Assembly: GCF_037042905.1 (NCBI RefSeq)
Contig: NC_087245.1
Span: forward strand, 12,586,501-12,650,500
From: Lytechinus pictus
Lineage: Eukaryota > Echinodermata > Echinoidea > Temnopleuroida > Toxopneustidae
Direction: 5' to 3'
DNA: 64,000 nucleotides
Under the pieces are notes generated by a model. That model made no database searches. It was not told the origin of the DNA and was given only the letters and a program-made list of their open reading frames with translations. Shown here piece after piece: positions 13,101-23,894 of the stretch. Position 1 is the first letter of the stretch; each line of letters begins with the position of its first letter. The position numbers and the translations under genes were made by a program.

Positions 13101-16100
13101 GCATATTCAGTAGTCATTTGTTTGTTCATTTCCATAGGTTTATGAACTTATGTAACGTACGTTCTGCACGTAACCTCTCGAATTATACAACAGCGTAATT
13201 TTTTACGATTTGTAATTTTTATATTTATTGCATTCTGCCTCTTTTCTAAAAGGCTCTTAACATTGTTACCATAGAAACAAATCCTCTATCGAAATTAAGA
13301 GTTAATCCATGTTTTTCGACATTTCCCACCTAAATAACATGATAATATAATAGGTTTCTTCGAAATGAGTGAAGAAAATGAATCTTTATTCTAAACATTA
13401 TAAAACGTTATACACGCTTCTTTCCAACTAATAGAATTCCAAAGTGGCTAATGGGAACGGCGTTTCAAATTATGAGGTAAGTAAAACTTGAAACTTTTTA
13501 CAAATATTTTAACGACATAGCTGCATAGTTGAGAATACTAGTACCAGAAATCAAGGTGCAGTTTACGGATAAAATCATTGGTGGGACCCATGGGGGTGGC
13601 GGTGATGGTGGTGGCGGTGGTGATGATGATGATGGTGGTGGTGATGGTGATGATGATGGTGATGGTGATGATGATAGTGGTGGTGGTGATGATGGTGATG
13701 ATGGTGGTGGTGATGACGATGATGATGGCGGTGGTGGTGGTGATGGTGATGATGATGGTGGTGGTGATTATGATGAAGGTAGTGATGATGGTGGTGGTGG
13801 TGATGGTAATGATGGTGATGATGATATGGTGAAGATGATGGTGATGATGACGATGATGATGATGGTGGAGATGATGATGGTGATGGTGGTGGTGGTGATG
13901 CTGATGATGGTGGTGGTGGTGGTGGTGATGATGATGATGGTGGTGATGATGATGATGATGGTGGTGGTGGTGATGATGATGATGATGATGATGGTGGTGG
14001 TGGAGATGATGATGATGATGGTGGAGATGATGATGACGATGATGATGATGGTGAGAATGGTGAAGATGATGGTGATGATGACCATGATGATAGTGGTGGA
14101 GATGATGATGATGGTGATGATGATGGTGGTGGTGGTGGTGATGGTGATGATGGTGGTGGTGGTGATGATGATGATGGTAGTGATGATGGTGGTGGTAGTG
14201 ATGATGATGGTGGTGGTGATGATGATGGTTGTGGTGGTGGTGGTGATGGTGATGATGGTGGTGATGATGATGATGATGATGGTGGTGGAGATGATGATGA
14301 TGATGGTGGAGAGGATGGTGATGATGATGATGATGGTGGTGGTGGTGCTGATAGAGATGAAGGTGGTGGTGGTGGTGGTGATGATGATGATGATGGTTGT
14401 GGTGGAGGTGGTGGTGATGGTGATGATAATGGTGGTGATGATGATGATGATGATGGTGGAGATGATGATGATGATGGTGGTGGTGTAGGAGATGATGATG
14501 ATGATGATGGTGCAGATGATGATGATGATGATAATGATGATGGTGGTGGTGGTGATGGTGATGATGATGGTGGTGGTGGTGATGATGATGATGGTAGTGA
14601 TGATGGCGGTGGTGGTGATGGTGATGATGATGCTGGTGATGATGATGATGGTGATGATGATGATGATGATAAACATTTTAGACCAATAATGAAAATAGCG
14701 TTCATGAATCATTTATCGTCTTCGGTATCAAGTATGATAAATATATTTTGGCAATATTTCCCTCTGAGTACGAAAATCTTTCACTCTTTTCATCACAGGA
14801 AATCAACGAAACGAAAGGAAAACACGTTGAAGTATATGATATAGAAGACGTGGATGAATTGCAGGTGTGTTTCTTTCTGCTTCTTTTTTGATAAATCAGT
14901 TTTAGAAATAAGTTTATGATATTTATTTTGGAAAACTATTTGTTTGTGAAGTTACAGCCAAATCAATGTATAAGATTGAGTTGAGTGCTGTATAAACCAA
15001 TGATAATTATGATGCGAGAAGAGAAGGATGAGAGGGAAAGAGGAAGAGTTGTAAGAATAGATAGGCATGATAGGGGGAGGAGGAACGGAAGGAAAAGAAT
15101 ATGATAATGAAGAAAACGAAGCTCTACAATTATACGGGAAGAATTTTGAAAAAGAAACAGGAAATGAAAATGAGTAATAATCTTTCTAATGATGATGATG
15201 ATGATGATGATAATAATAACAATAATGTATTTTTGTAGCTTTTGATACTAGTATTTATCATGTTTTTATATTGTACAATTTGAATATGGTAATAAAAGAA
15301 TGGAATTGAATTGAATTGAATAATAATAATGAAAATGATAATAATGATGATAATAAAAACAATAATAATTCAGTTTTAATAATAATTATAGTAATATCAT
15401 GATCATCATGAACATCGTCATCATTTTCATCAGTATCCATATATTCCAGAGCGTAGAACTCTACCTCACATTATGTTACCTTCCAAAGTTCACTTGATTA
15501 CTCGTCTCTTAATCGTGCGTAAGACTATGCGTCACTACCATGGTGACAAGTATTATCTCCATGGTAACATGATGAAATTTACGACACCTGAAAAAAGTTG
15601 ACTATTAGAAAGTCGATATAGATAATTGGGCTCACGAAGGCCTGTGAAATAATTATTTCTGGTTGAATCAATTAGATGTATCGAAGAAATTGAAATATGT
15701 GAGAGATTTAAAAAATAATGTCCTCTCAAGTACAAATGGCCCCGAGAAACAAATATATCTCGCAAAATTTCAAAATTTATCTTAAAAACATACAAAATTA
15801 AAAAGTTCTTATTTGTCTAAGATTGATGTTGGATATCCCAGAATTATCAAATAATGTAAAGGGGGGGGGGGCACCCTCGCGCGAACATGGATATTAAAAA
15901 TCCCCTTAAACGCGTTATGTCCACATGCATTAAGAAAATTAAGAAAATTTAGACAAAATTTTGTGTCTCGCCCACTCGTAAAAATAACCAGAAATATCGT
16001 GATTTGCGAGGGCACGCAACAGAATTGTATCGAAACTTCATTGTGAAATGACTGAGATGGAATGATACTTGTCATTAGAGTCTTTAACGTAAACGTTAAT

Positions 16101-18510
16101 GTTGACCTGAAAATGGCCTTTGACCTTCCCATGCAACCTCCGACTGCAGCATAACATGCAGGTCCCCCAAGTACATCTCCCTTCCAAGTTTGGTTGAAAA
16201 TTGACTTACGGTTGCGGAGTTAGGTGTCATAATGAGAGTCTTGCATGTAAACTTTAACGTTGACCTGAAAATGACATTTGACCTTACCATCTGACCTCCG
16301 ACTGCACCATAACATAGGTTCCCAAGGTACATCTACCATCCAAGTTTGGTTGAAAAGTGACTTACGGTTGCGGAGTTATGTGTCATAAGAGAGTCGATTC
16401 TTGCATGTAAACTTTAACGTTGACCTGAAAATGACCTTTGACCTTACCATGTAATCTCCGACTGCAGCATAACATGCAGGGCCCCAAGTCCATCTACAAT
16501 CCAAGTTTGATTGACAAGTGACTTACGGTTGCGGAGTTATGTGTCATAAGGTGTGTGACGGACGGACGGACGACATTTTGATCCCTAAGTCTCGCCTTCA
16601 CCTCTGGTGGGCGAGACAAAAAGGATACGTAATTGGGGATCTTCCTACAAAAAAGAAGTGAAATTCCAACCACTTTTTATAATCGTAAACAGGATAGGTT
16701 TATAAATAAACAATTAATGCGAGCGCGAAGCCCGAGCGGAAAAATTCGAGACTTAGACCTACAAACAGGACGCTCTATTCATGTTTTATAAATCATGAAT
16801 TTCAATGGAAAATGATGAGTAATTGGGAATCTTCCTACATTGATAATGCTAATTATGATTAATAATAAGAAGTGCGAGCCGGAAATTTGTGATATTCTGA
16901 TCAGAAACTGGATTATGATTTAAATAGAGAACAAGCTGCTTATCTAAATAAACATGCGCGCGCATCTTTCATATTTAGACATAGAATCTGGGTATTCTAA
17001 ATGCATTTTTTATCATGAAAATCAATAAAGCGAGCGCTAAGCGCGAGCTTAAAATATTTGATATTCCGATCTAAAAAACGATCAAATTAAGCTCTATATT
17101 TCACGCACTTTGTAGGAAAATTATGAGGTGGACATGGATCGCACTTTGTTTTTTTAATAATAAAGAGCTGATATTTTACTATTTTTATTATTCTATTATT
17201 TACTTTGAGTTTTGACATGGGACCGGGACATTCTTATGACATTTTGTCAACGTATGAAAATGATTGCTATCTTCCTATTCCTTTTCCTAAACGCGAGAGG
17301 AAACTTGTCGATATTCCATTCTGAAAAGTGGCAATTTAATTATTGAATTAATATCTTATTAATTAATTCAATAAGCCTATGAGAGCGCAAAAATCGGTTA
17401 ATATTATGGCCTGAAAACTGGATTTTTCAAGCACTTTTGTAATTTGAATACGATGCATGAGTTGATATATTTTTAACAATTAATGCGAGCACAAATCTCG
17501 AGCTGAATTTTTTGTTAAACTGTCATGAAATGGGGATTTTAAGTTTGTTAAAGAATTAATATTGAGTTATACATAACTCACCAATCAAAATGCGAGCGCG
17601 CAGCGCTATAGCTGACACTTTTTGACAATCAGACCGGAAAATGGATAATTTGAGAACTTTATGAAATACACGAAATTAATAGGTACTTGACAAATCAAAT
17701 TTTGCGAGCAGAAAATATAGATATTCAGACCATAAAACTGACTCGGACACTTTTTACAAAGTACTTTAAAAAAATCAATTTGTAAATCAAACATTATCAT
17801 GAAAGTTCGATTTCCGAGCTGAAATATGTTTGTATATTGAATTCAAAACTTGATATGTTAAGCTCCATATGGAGGAAGATATGTAAATCACCAAACAGGC
17901 AATGCGAGCGCGAAGCGCGAGCGAAAATTTTATATAGTGACATAATTCAATTTTTTTCCAAGTCTTCCCCTCATCTTATTTCTTCTTTCTCTTATTTTTC
18001 CTCTTCTTTCTCCCTCTTTTTCGCTTTTCCTTTTTTTCCCTTTCCCCCTTTTTTTGTTTATTTTTGCTCCGGCACTAGGCGGGGGGAGGGGGCAGGCCCC
18101 TCGGGCCCCCTGGATCCGCCTATGCACAAATCTCCATCATCTCCAATGACGAAACTTTTTTGCCACATTTTTACTTTAAGCCGACTTCCTTGAAAACTGA
18201 GATTGGCTACCATAGGAAATATACCGGAAAATGAAATATAAAGGCCTCGACAAAATGCGCGACAATTAATAAATAGTATAATTTTTTTTTACAAGTCCTG
18301 TCTTAATTATATATGGGTGTCTCATTGAAATTATGTGTCATTATATGAAAGTAACATTATAATGGGTGTGTCACTGGCATGATGTATCAAGGCGACTTTG
18401 TAAATGAAAGTGTCAGTCAATGGCCTTTTTTCTCCATGCAGGAAAACAACACAGCTCCAGCTATGCAGGCTCATCAGAAGAAGAAGAATGGCAACTGCGT
18501 CATTAGTTGA
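7068..18510 (+). CDS. Ankyrin-repeat protein with C-terminal CaaX box (10 exons, 270 aa)
   Basis: Exons: 7068-7103, 7492-7575, 8044-8154, 9164-9259, 9990-10076, 10632-10748, 12543-12647, 13435-13476, 14799-14864, 18442-18510 (813 nt, stop TGA). All nine introns are GT-AG and phase 0. Residues 13-40, 41-77, 110-138 and 139-177 are recognisable ankyrin repeats (VEYLLDRGADVN, IAKLLVDKGADL, VDIAKILLQNGVEL); 78-109 and 178-212 are degenerate ones. Residues 213-248 are a polar, acidic linker. The last exon gives KKKNGNCVIS, a polybasic stretch followed by a CaaX box whose terminal Ser favours farnesyltransferase in known substrates. The protein is therefore probably a membrane-tethered ankyrin adaptor; partners are unknown. 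Exon 1 is the least certain part. No named family is recognised, and extra exons in the 3.6 kb last intron cannot be excluded. Confidence 0.8.
7126..7190 (-). mobile_element. SINE 3'-tail fragment in ankyrin intron 1
   Basis: An AAT-repeat tract followed by gcgctcaaggcgc matches, in inverse orientation, the body end and ATT tail of the SINE at 3.7-3.9 kb. The tRNA-like head is missing. Confidence 0.5.
7492..9259 (+). CDS. Ankyrin block A (exons 2-4)
   Basis: Three exons of 28, 37 and 32 codons each hold about one ankyrin repeat; the third is degenerate (LTGTKKTLPDIARDKGFNDL). The block aligns repeat for repeat with exons 5-7 (29, 39 and 35 codons), showing an internal three-exon duplication. 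The end of exon 3 (8154) is the source of the 64-bp tandem array that follows it. Confidence 0.8.
8132..8643 (+). repeat. Eight-unit 64-bp tandem array copying an exon end and its splice donor
   Basis: Units repeat every 64 bp; junctions at 8155, 8219, 8283, 8347, 8411, 8475, 8539 and 8603. Each unit begins with the last 23 nt of ankyrin exon 3 (ctgatttaaccgtcactgtaaca) and continues into gtaagtatag intron sequence. The first seven keep GT at the donor; the eighth reads TT. Units differ at only a few positions (cattctccg, tattctccg, cattctcta), so the array is recent or homogenised. Confidence 0.97.
8644..9163 (+). other. Remainder of ankyrin intron 3
   Basis: AT-rich intronic sequence after the tandem array; no further feature is seen apart from the pyrimidine-rich acceptor tract before 9164. 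Confidence 0.6.
9690..9950. mobile_element. MITE-like inverted repeat in ankyrin intron 4
   Basis: The ends aaaaaatattgggtaaaa and ttttacccaatatttttt are inverted complements with extra copies of the TTACCCAAT motif inside. The length is about 250 bp and there is no ORF of note. Confidence 0.65.
9990..12647 (+). CDS. Ankyrin block B (exons 5-7)
   Basis: Exons 9990-10076, 10632-10748 and 12543-12647 encode RLTASVKDGYIDYVQDNI..., LLQLALIKGHVDIAKILLQNG and a degenerate third unit TAKTYAERMNYDDIVKLIEE. The order (capping-like repeat, best repeat, degenerate repeat) is the same as in block A. Confidence 0.8.
10749..12542 (+). other. Ankyrin intron 6
   Basis: A 1.8 kb intron containing a short poly-G tract near 11181. 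Short ORFs here lack family resemblance. Nothing functional is seen. Confidence 0.6.
13580..14671. repeat. GAT/GGT trinucleotide array, about 1.1 kb, in ankyrin intron 8
   Basis: Nearly uninterrupted G-R-T triplets with occasional substitutions (gag, gct, gcg, aat). It lies wholly between exon 8 (ends 13476) and exon 9 (starts 14799). The long ORFs on both strands (poly-Met/Val, poly-Ser/Pro, poly-His) are consequences of the triplet periodicity, not genes. Confidence 0.97.
15182..15340. repeat. Short GAT tract and retroposon-like tail
   Basis: A (GAT)n stretch is followed by an AT-rich segment ending ggaattgaattgaattg and AAT repeats, resembling the 3' tail near 6630. Probably a truncated non-LTR retroposon end. 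Confidence 0.4.
15959..16622. mobile_element. Short TIR element with ~140-bp internal repeats (DR1-bearing family, copy 1)
   Basis: The ends TTTTGTGTCTCGCCCAC and GTGGGCGAGACAAAA form terminal inverted repeats. The interior has three tandem units of about 140 bp sharing ttgacctgaaaatgac and acttacggttgcggagtta. The unit near 16432 contains an intact TGACCTTTGACCT, the complement of AGGTCAAAGGTCA; the other two are degenerate. It lies in the last intron of the ankyrin gene. A second copy lies in opposite orientation at 47252-47911. No transposase is present. Confidence 0.85.
16690..17930. repeat. GCGAGCGCGAAGCGCGAGC-type dispersed repeat array
   Basis: A series of units of roughly 100-200 bp, each starting with an aatgcgagcgcgaagc-like block followed by AT-rich sequence of the form gacctgaaaa...cattctaagcactttt. 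Units are diverged. The same order of units reappears at 32.7-33.8 kb, so a multi-unit segment was copied. Confidence 0.8.
18070..18126. repeat. Fragment of a G-rich GGATCCGCC repeat
   Basis: Poly-G/C-rich segment ending cccctggatccgccta. The same end occurs at about 31050, 32510 (inverse) and 33815, marking a small dispersed family. Confidence 0.5.
18442..18510 (+). CDS. Last ankyrin-gene exon, CaaX box
   Basis: The acceptor ctccatgcag precedes 22 codons plus TGA. The peptide ends QKKKNGNCVIS: Cys four residues from the end, two aliphatic residues, then Ser, preceded by three lysines. This is the arrangement of prenylated, plasma-membrane-directed small GTPase tails. The exon joins in phase 0 to exon 9 (ends 14864). 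Confidence 0.8.
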   Translation, partial: ENNTAPAMQAHQKKKNGNCVIS

Positions 18511-19870
18511 TATTGCAATCAAGCAAAAAAAAAGACTTTGAATACTGCTTCCAGTATAAGCGCCTGTTGTCATGGTGAGATTGGTACCAATGACTTGATC
18601 CGTCTACAAGGAGTCCATCATCTTCTGAGGAAACACCCACCAATCCTCCGCATTCTCCCAAACTAGCTAGGCTGCTTCTTTTTATGGCTTTACAAACGAG
18701 CATAAAAGGACTCATGACAGGCCCCAGCATTTCCCCATGTTCTGATCAAGTATCTATCTTCATCTCAAGAGTATTAATACCTCCCAAATCTAATATAATG
18801 ATACGATAATGTATTTTTAAGAACATAACTCAATGGCTTGTTTTAAAAGAGGGTTTATCAATTTCTGCGTTATTCAAATTTCGGAATTGATAATCATTCT
18901 TATGTAGGTCTCATAAACAAAGTTAAACCAAGCTAATTAATCAGCTTTGGAATGATACATCAACTGGTGACGTCACTTATCTTCGCCTGGAGTTCCGCCA
19001 TGATAATTTATGACAATCAAACATAGTTGAGATGTAATATAATCATTAGGGAAATTATCTGGAAATAATGCTGCACATTGTTATGTAATTGCACACTAAA
19101 AACTGAAATGTTAAATGAGCAGTATTATTGAAAGGTTGGAGGAGTTACAACCTTTACCAAAGGTTGCATTGCCCTCTTTAAATGGTTTGATCCATGCAAC
19201 ACTTAGTTGGATTCAGCTTTATGCAATGTTGGATACAACATTTTGAAAAAGTTGCCATTCCTCCGACCTTTCAATTGCTGATTTAACATTGCAGTTTTTA
19301 GTGTGTGCTATTAGAATAAATATTCCCAGCAAGTTAGGAGTAATAACAGTCGTCGTGTAAATAAATATGTCAGTAAATTATGAGAGTCGCAGATCAATTA
19401 TTGATAGATGACATCTATAGGTTTCTTGTGTGTTTCAGAAATTGTGTTGCCATGGTAACGTGCGAAGTTGTATAAACATTTTATACATTTTAGATCGAGT
19501 AGGAATTAATCTGAAATTATTTTAATCGTAAGGGAACATCCGAATTTAGATTAAGGAGTTTTATTTAATACAGTATTGATTATGTATATTACAATATTTC
19601 TAAACTTATTTTGGATTCAACCTGAATTAGAAATCAAACTTGGCTTGACATTGAATAATATATTACCGTTAAGTTTTAGACAGCTAATTATGATATCAGA
19701 ATAAATAAAGCACCGAATTCCAGTTCTATGATAGCGTGCAATATTTTATTTGATATTGATGACCTCCGTCCTTTTTGTAACAAGTATAATATAGTTTTAT
19801 TATCATGTAATGCGTAGTTATACTTATATATATTTTGTGAAATAAATTTTGTTGATAAATAATATATAAA
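18511..19870 (+). other. Probable 3' UTR of the ankyrin gene
   Basis: No coding sequence follows the TGA. Candidate AATAAA signals occur, the clearest at 19841-19846 in a T/G-rich context. The transcript end is not fixed by sequence alone. Confidence 0.4.
19091..19308. mobile_element. MITE-like element in the presumed 3' UTR
   Basis: The ends gcacactaaaaactg and cagtttttagtgtgtgc are inverted complements. Complementarity continues inward (aatgttaaat/atttaacatt; gaaaggttggagga/tcctccgacctttc). About 218 bp, non-coding. Confidence 0.8.
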
Positions 19871-19924
19871 ATGATAATAGTGTGTGTAGGCTTAAAATTT
19901 AGCTTATAATTAATTTTATTTCTA

Positions 19925-20316
19925 GATATATCCTATTTTTCAATCGTGGACAAATTTCACGATTTTCCAGCCCAATTTCACATTAATAATAGCGAAAAAC
20001 TTTACGAAAGACCCAAATCAATAATGGAATCTGTGTAGCCCCCTTCCCCCCCAAAAAAAAAATAGATGAAAAAAATTACAGTAACCAATGCAATTTTAAG
20101 TCGCGCAGCAAGTTGCCAGGAATTCGATGCATTTTCATTTTGACGGTAAATTTCTGGCAACTCGCTGCTAAGTTTTTATACTCTGATTTACATTAGGGTC
20201 TTTTAAACTGATTTCACCATTAAATTGGGTCTTCCGTAAAGCTTACGCTATTTTCACAGTAAAATTCGGCCTGAAATTGCGGTTTGCCTGTTAAAGTTAC
20301 GTTTTTTTTATAGTGA
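19925..20316. repeat. Foldback segment
   Basis: Inverted arms share tagcgaaaaactttacg, gaaagaccca and gcagc(a/g)agttgccag around a centre near 20130. The arms are diverged. It looks like an old MITE with long TIRs. Confidence 0.6.
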
Positions 20317-21240
20317 GTATAATATACCTCAGTGAAACTTATGTTTGATTTTTGATAAACAATATTAAACAATATCTTTGATGGGCACCGGTCAACATAT
20401 GGACTTACTGCTCTGTCAGAGTAGTATGGTCACCAAACCTTTATCAATTTGCCAAATTTGCTTGAAGTTTTCATCTGTCTATTGCCCCCTGAAAATATTC
20501 ACTCTTTAAAGAGTTAATTTATCTATAAGTGAAAAGATCCCATTTTGGAGTGACCTCATTGAACGCTTCAGTTGGGAATGATGAGTAATCCCTGAGATCA
20601 ATCAAGACATGCACATTTCATTCTAAATCCACTACCGATTTAGTCTTTTGTAATTTACTCATAAAAGAGAATGATAATTCACTCATTTCCAGTGAATACT
20701 CTTCAAGGTGGCATGGCACTTGATCTATAGGCGATTTATATGTTTGTGTATATGCACTATAGTAGCTGAATGTGAATTTTAAATCTCAGTTTTATTACAT
20801 GCTCAGTGAACAAAACATCTCAAAAGTGTCTATAATACAATGATGGTTTATGTATATAACTTTATTGTTTGTGGGTGTGCATTGTAGAAAGTAATTTATC
20901 ATCACAAATATTTTTATCAGTCTTTGTGGTCGTTTTATAAAAAAATCTATAGTCAGGCACGGTGTCCAGTTTATGTTCAAGTTTAACGCCTTGTAATACC
21001 TTGCTAGCATACATGGTTTATTTATGGCTGATTATGTGACATGTGCATTTCATGATTCTATGCGCTGGTATATACCAGGAAAGAACATAAAGTTTGCATC
21101 TTTTGAACTTTATTGAGCCAATGAAAAATTTGACCAAAGTGTGGCATAATCATACACCAGACTTTGAAACTCACCAACTTTTCGTATATCTCAGCACGAT
21201 ATGCGATGTATACGACCATTCCGACATAGCGACCCGATCT
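20317..21240. other. Intergenic, nothing recognised
   Basis: AT-rich sequence without family-like ORFs or clear repeats. Confidence 0.5.
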
Positions 21241-22618
21241 AGTGCGTATCAAAAAAAACGGGACAGATTTGAAAAGTCTATAAAATTTTAGTTTCAAATA
21301 ATGATGTCTATATTTTGGTGTTAATAGATGCTCTAAGGTCTTATCTTTAAAATGCAATTTAAAAAAATAAATTTTATTCATGCTTGACCGAACACGGGAC
21401 GTTTTTGTTGGGGGTTCAAAAAGAGGCTTGCGCCAGAATTGCAGAATATGTGTAATACAATGATCAGACTTCTTGCTAATCAGGAGACTTCCTCTTGACC
21501 TTTTCATTATCTGTGCCACAATTTTCGAATTATGTTGTCAAATTTCATTTACAAAGTTATTTATTTAATTGAATTATTTTGTTTTTTCATTTAAACTTCG
21601 CTTACCTTTTAATTTTCCTTCAAAAGTAACTGAGAAAAGAAGATTTTTTTTTGTTAACCCAAGCAAGAAGATTTGAATTATTAATTGGGAAAACTTGTGA
21701 TTATTCAAATCGTTTTATTATGTGAAACAAATTATGTTATGTACCTTTAAAAGACATGAATCTATTTTTCAATGGGTCATTAATTCGTTGACCAAGTTTA
21801 ATTGCTTGACAGGAAACACAGGAAGGGATTCATGTCTTTCAATGACAATGGTGTATTGAGTCAATTTAGAAGGAGCTAGATATGGCAGATCGGGTAAAAT
21901 GTATTAAAAAGTTGTGAGCGAGCGAAGTGAGCACGCAAATATTTCCAATTTTTTTAATTACAATATCAAATTTTGTGATAGATTTTGACATAATATTCAG
22001 CAAATAATATCATATTTTACTTTCTATCTTTCCTTTTATTTCCTGTCCACTTTTTTTCTTGGTCATTATTTTTTTTAATTGAGGGGGGGGGGGAGCAACC
22101 CCCGAGCGCCCGCCCATCTGTGTGGCTTTGTTCAAAAGGCACCATAACCTTTGTAGCACATAATGAAAGGATTTGAATAACAAATCCATGCTCTCCCATA
22201 ATTCGGTTGAAAAAAATAATTTTAGCTTGAAGAAGGAATATTCAAAGCTAACAGAGAGCATATTAAAAAGAAATAACAGAATAATTCAATCAAATAAATA
22301 GATCTGAAAATGAATTTTGACCGCATGATTTGAAAATTATGGCAAAGATAATGAAAAGTTTAAGAGGAAGTCTGCTAATTAGCAAGAAGTCCGATCATCA
22401 TATTACTCATATTCTGCAATTCTGGCGCAAGCCTCTTTTTGAACCCCCAACAAAAACGTCCCGTGTTCGCTCAAGCATGAACAAAACTAATTTTTTTTAA
22501 TAGCATTTGAAAGACAAGACCTTAGAGCACCGATTAACACCAAAATATAGACATAATAATTTGAAACTAGAATTTTATAGGCTTTTCAAATCTGTCCCGT
22601 TTTTTTTAATACGCACTG
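21241..22618. repeat. Inverted pair of ~315-bp repeats with 0.75-kb spacer
   Basis: Segment 21241-21558 is the reverse complement of 22305-22618 at high identity, sharing for example caattctggcgcaagcctc, acaaaaacgtcccgtgttcg and ttcaaatctgtcccg. The spacer holds a G-rich tract (about 22082) and a gagcgagcgaagtgagcacg block. The ORF crossing the left arm has no recognised family. Confidence 0.85.
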
Positions 22619-23894
22619 TATATATACGATAATCATAATAGAGGAACGTTTAGACGCAAAATTAAGATGCAAAAAATGTTCTATTTGGCCTACAATACGA
22701 GGATTATGAGGCTCATCTAAAGGTGGGATGCTGCTTAACTTTCTGACTCTTAGTTACAGAAAAAGTGGTTACTACAATATTTTGATTTTCACTTTGGCAT
22801 TTTTTCCCAACAATATTTGTCCAACAAAATGTAGCTCGTGGTTATTCTAAACATTTAGGTTTTCAAGTTGTTGATAAGTGCATGGATGAAAATAAAAACC
22901 GAACATTAACTTCATTTAATTTTGGAATGATAGTTACGAGTTTTGATGCAACAAAGCGTAAACACGTTTGCAAATCGAATTGCTCTACATTCATACCTCC
23001 GTTTAGTTTGTATGGTGATGATGTTTTTAAATGAATAGATTATCTATTATATGTTTTGAATAAAAAAGGGCCTCGAAATTGTGTTCCATTTAAAAGTATA
23101 TGAATTTGTAGTTTTACCGGTTTTGATTAGAATAATTTGGAATTGTTATTTTGTTTAAAAATATAGGCCTTAATGAAAACGAAATAAAGTATATTCTATA
23201 ATGTAGTGATCTGTATTGTTTTGTTTCATTTTGAAATTTATTGCAGATATTGTATATTTCTTATCAATGGTTTGTTGCAAATAGCAAGTGTTTTTACATA
23301 GCTAAAAGCTATGTTGTCACAAATTATGTAGGCCTACAATATATGTAGCTCGTACGTGGAAATGTCAATAAAAATGTTTAAGATGTTATAAGAAATAATT
23401 TATGCAACTTACTTATTCCGTCCATGATCTGATGATAGAGAGTGAAAGTGAGAGAGAAAGGGGGAATGAGAGGGAGAGAGAGAGAGTGAGAGAGAAGGGG
23501 GGGGGGGGCTAAAAACGCATACTGCGTGTACACAAAAATTGTGTTATGAACATTGCTCTTGCAGCCTCAACATTATAATTTGATTTAAAAATCATGACAC
23601 AATTTCGAAAGAAAATAAGGAGCTTTGGACAAGATCACACGGATCAATGATTTCATAAACAATTAAGGAGTGCGAAAAATGGTGGGGTTTTCTGCAGAAT
23701 TTTCTTACAAAAAAGAGCCTCAACCTGAAACAGGGAGAGCGATCCATTTAAATATGATCTTGTTTACTTCTGATAGATGCCCTTCCTTCTTTTCTAATTT
23801 ATTAAGAAAAAAAAAAGTCTGTTATAATTGAAATCAGCGCCCTTTGTTTATCGGAGCGGAACGGAAGAGGGGCAATGGAGGCACTTGCCCCCCC
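22619..23894. other. Intergenic, with a GA-rich tract
   Basis: No gene recognised. A purine GAGA tract followed by poly-G lies at about 23437-23508. The rest is AT-rich. Confidence 0.5.

Noticed and set aside
13529..14712. Long ORFs on both strands (319-376 aa)
   Set aside because: They are open only because the GAT/GGT triplet array has no stop in these frames; the translations are poly-Met/Val, poly-Asp/Gly, poly-Ser/Pro or poly-His, and the array is intronic.
14865..18441. Additional ankyrin-gene exons in the last intron
   Set aside because: The interval is filled by a TIR element and GCGAGCG repeats; no phase-0 exon with both borders and plausible coding sequence was found, though a very small one could be missed.
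21058..21519. 153-aa minus-strand ORF
   Set aside because: It overlaps one arm of an inverted repeat; the equivalent region in the other arm does not keep the frame, and no domain is recognised.
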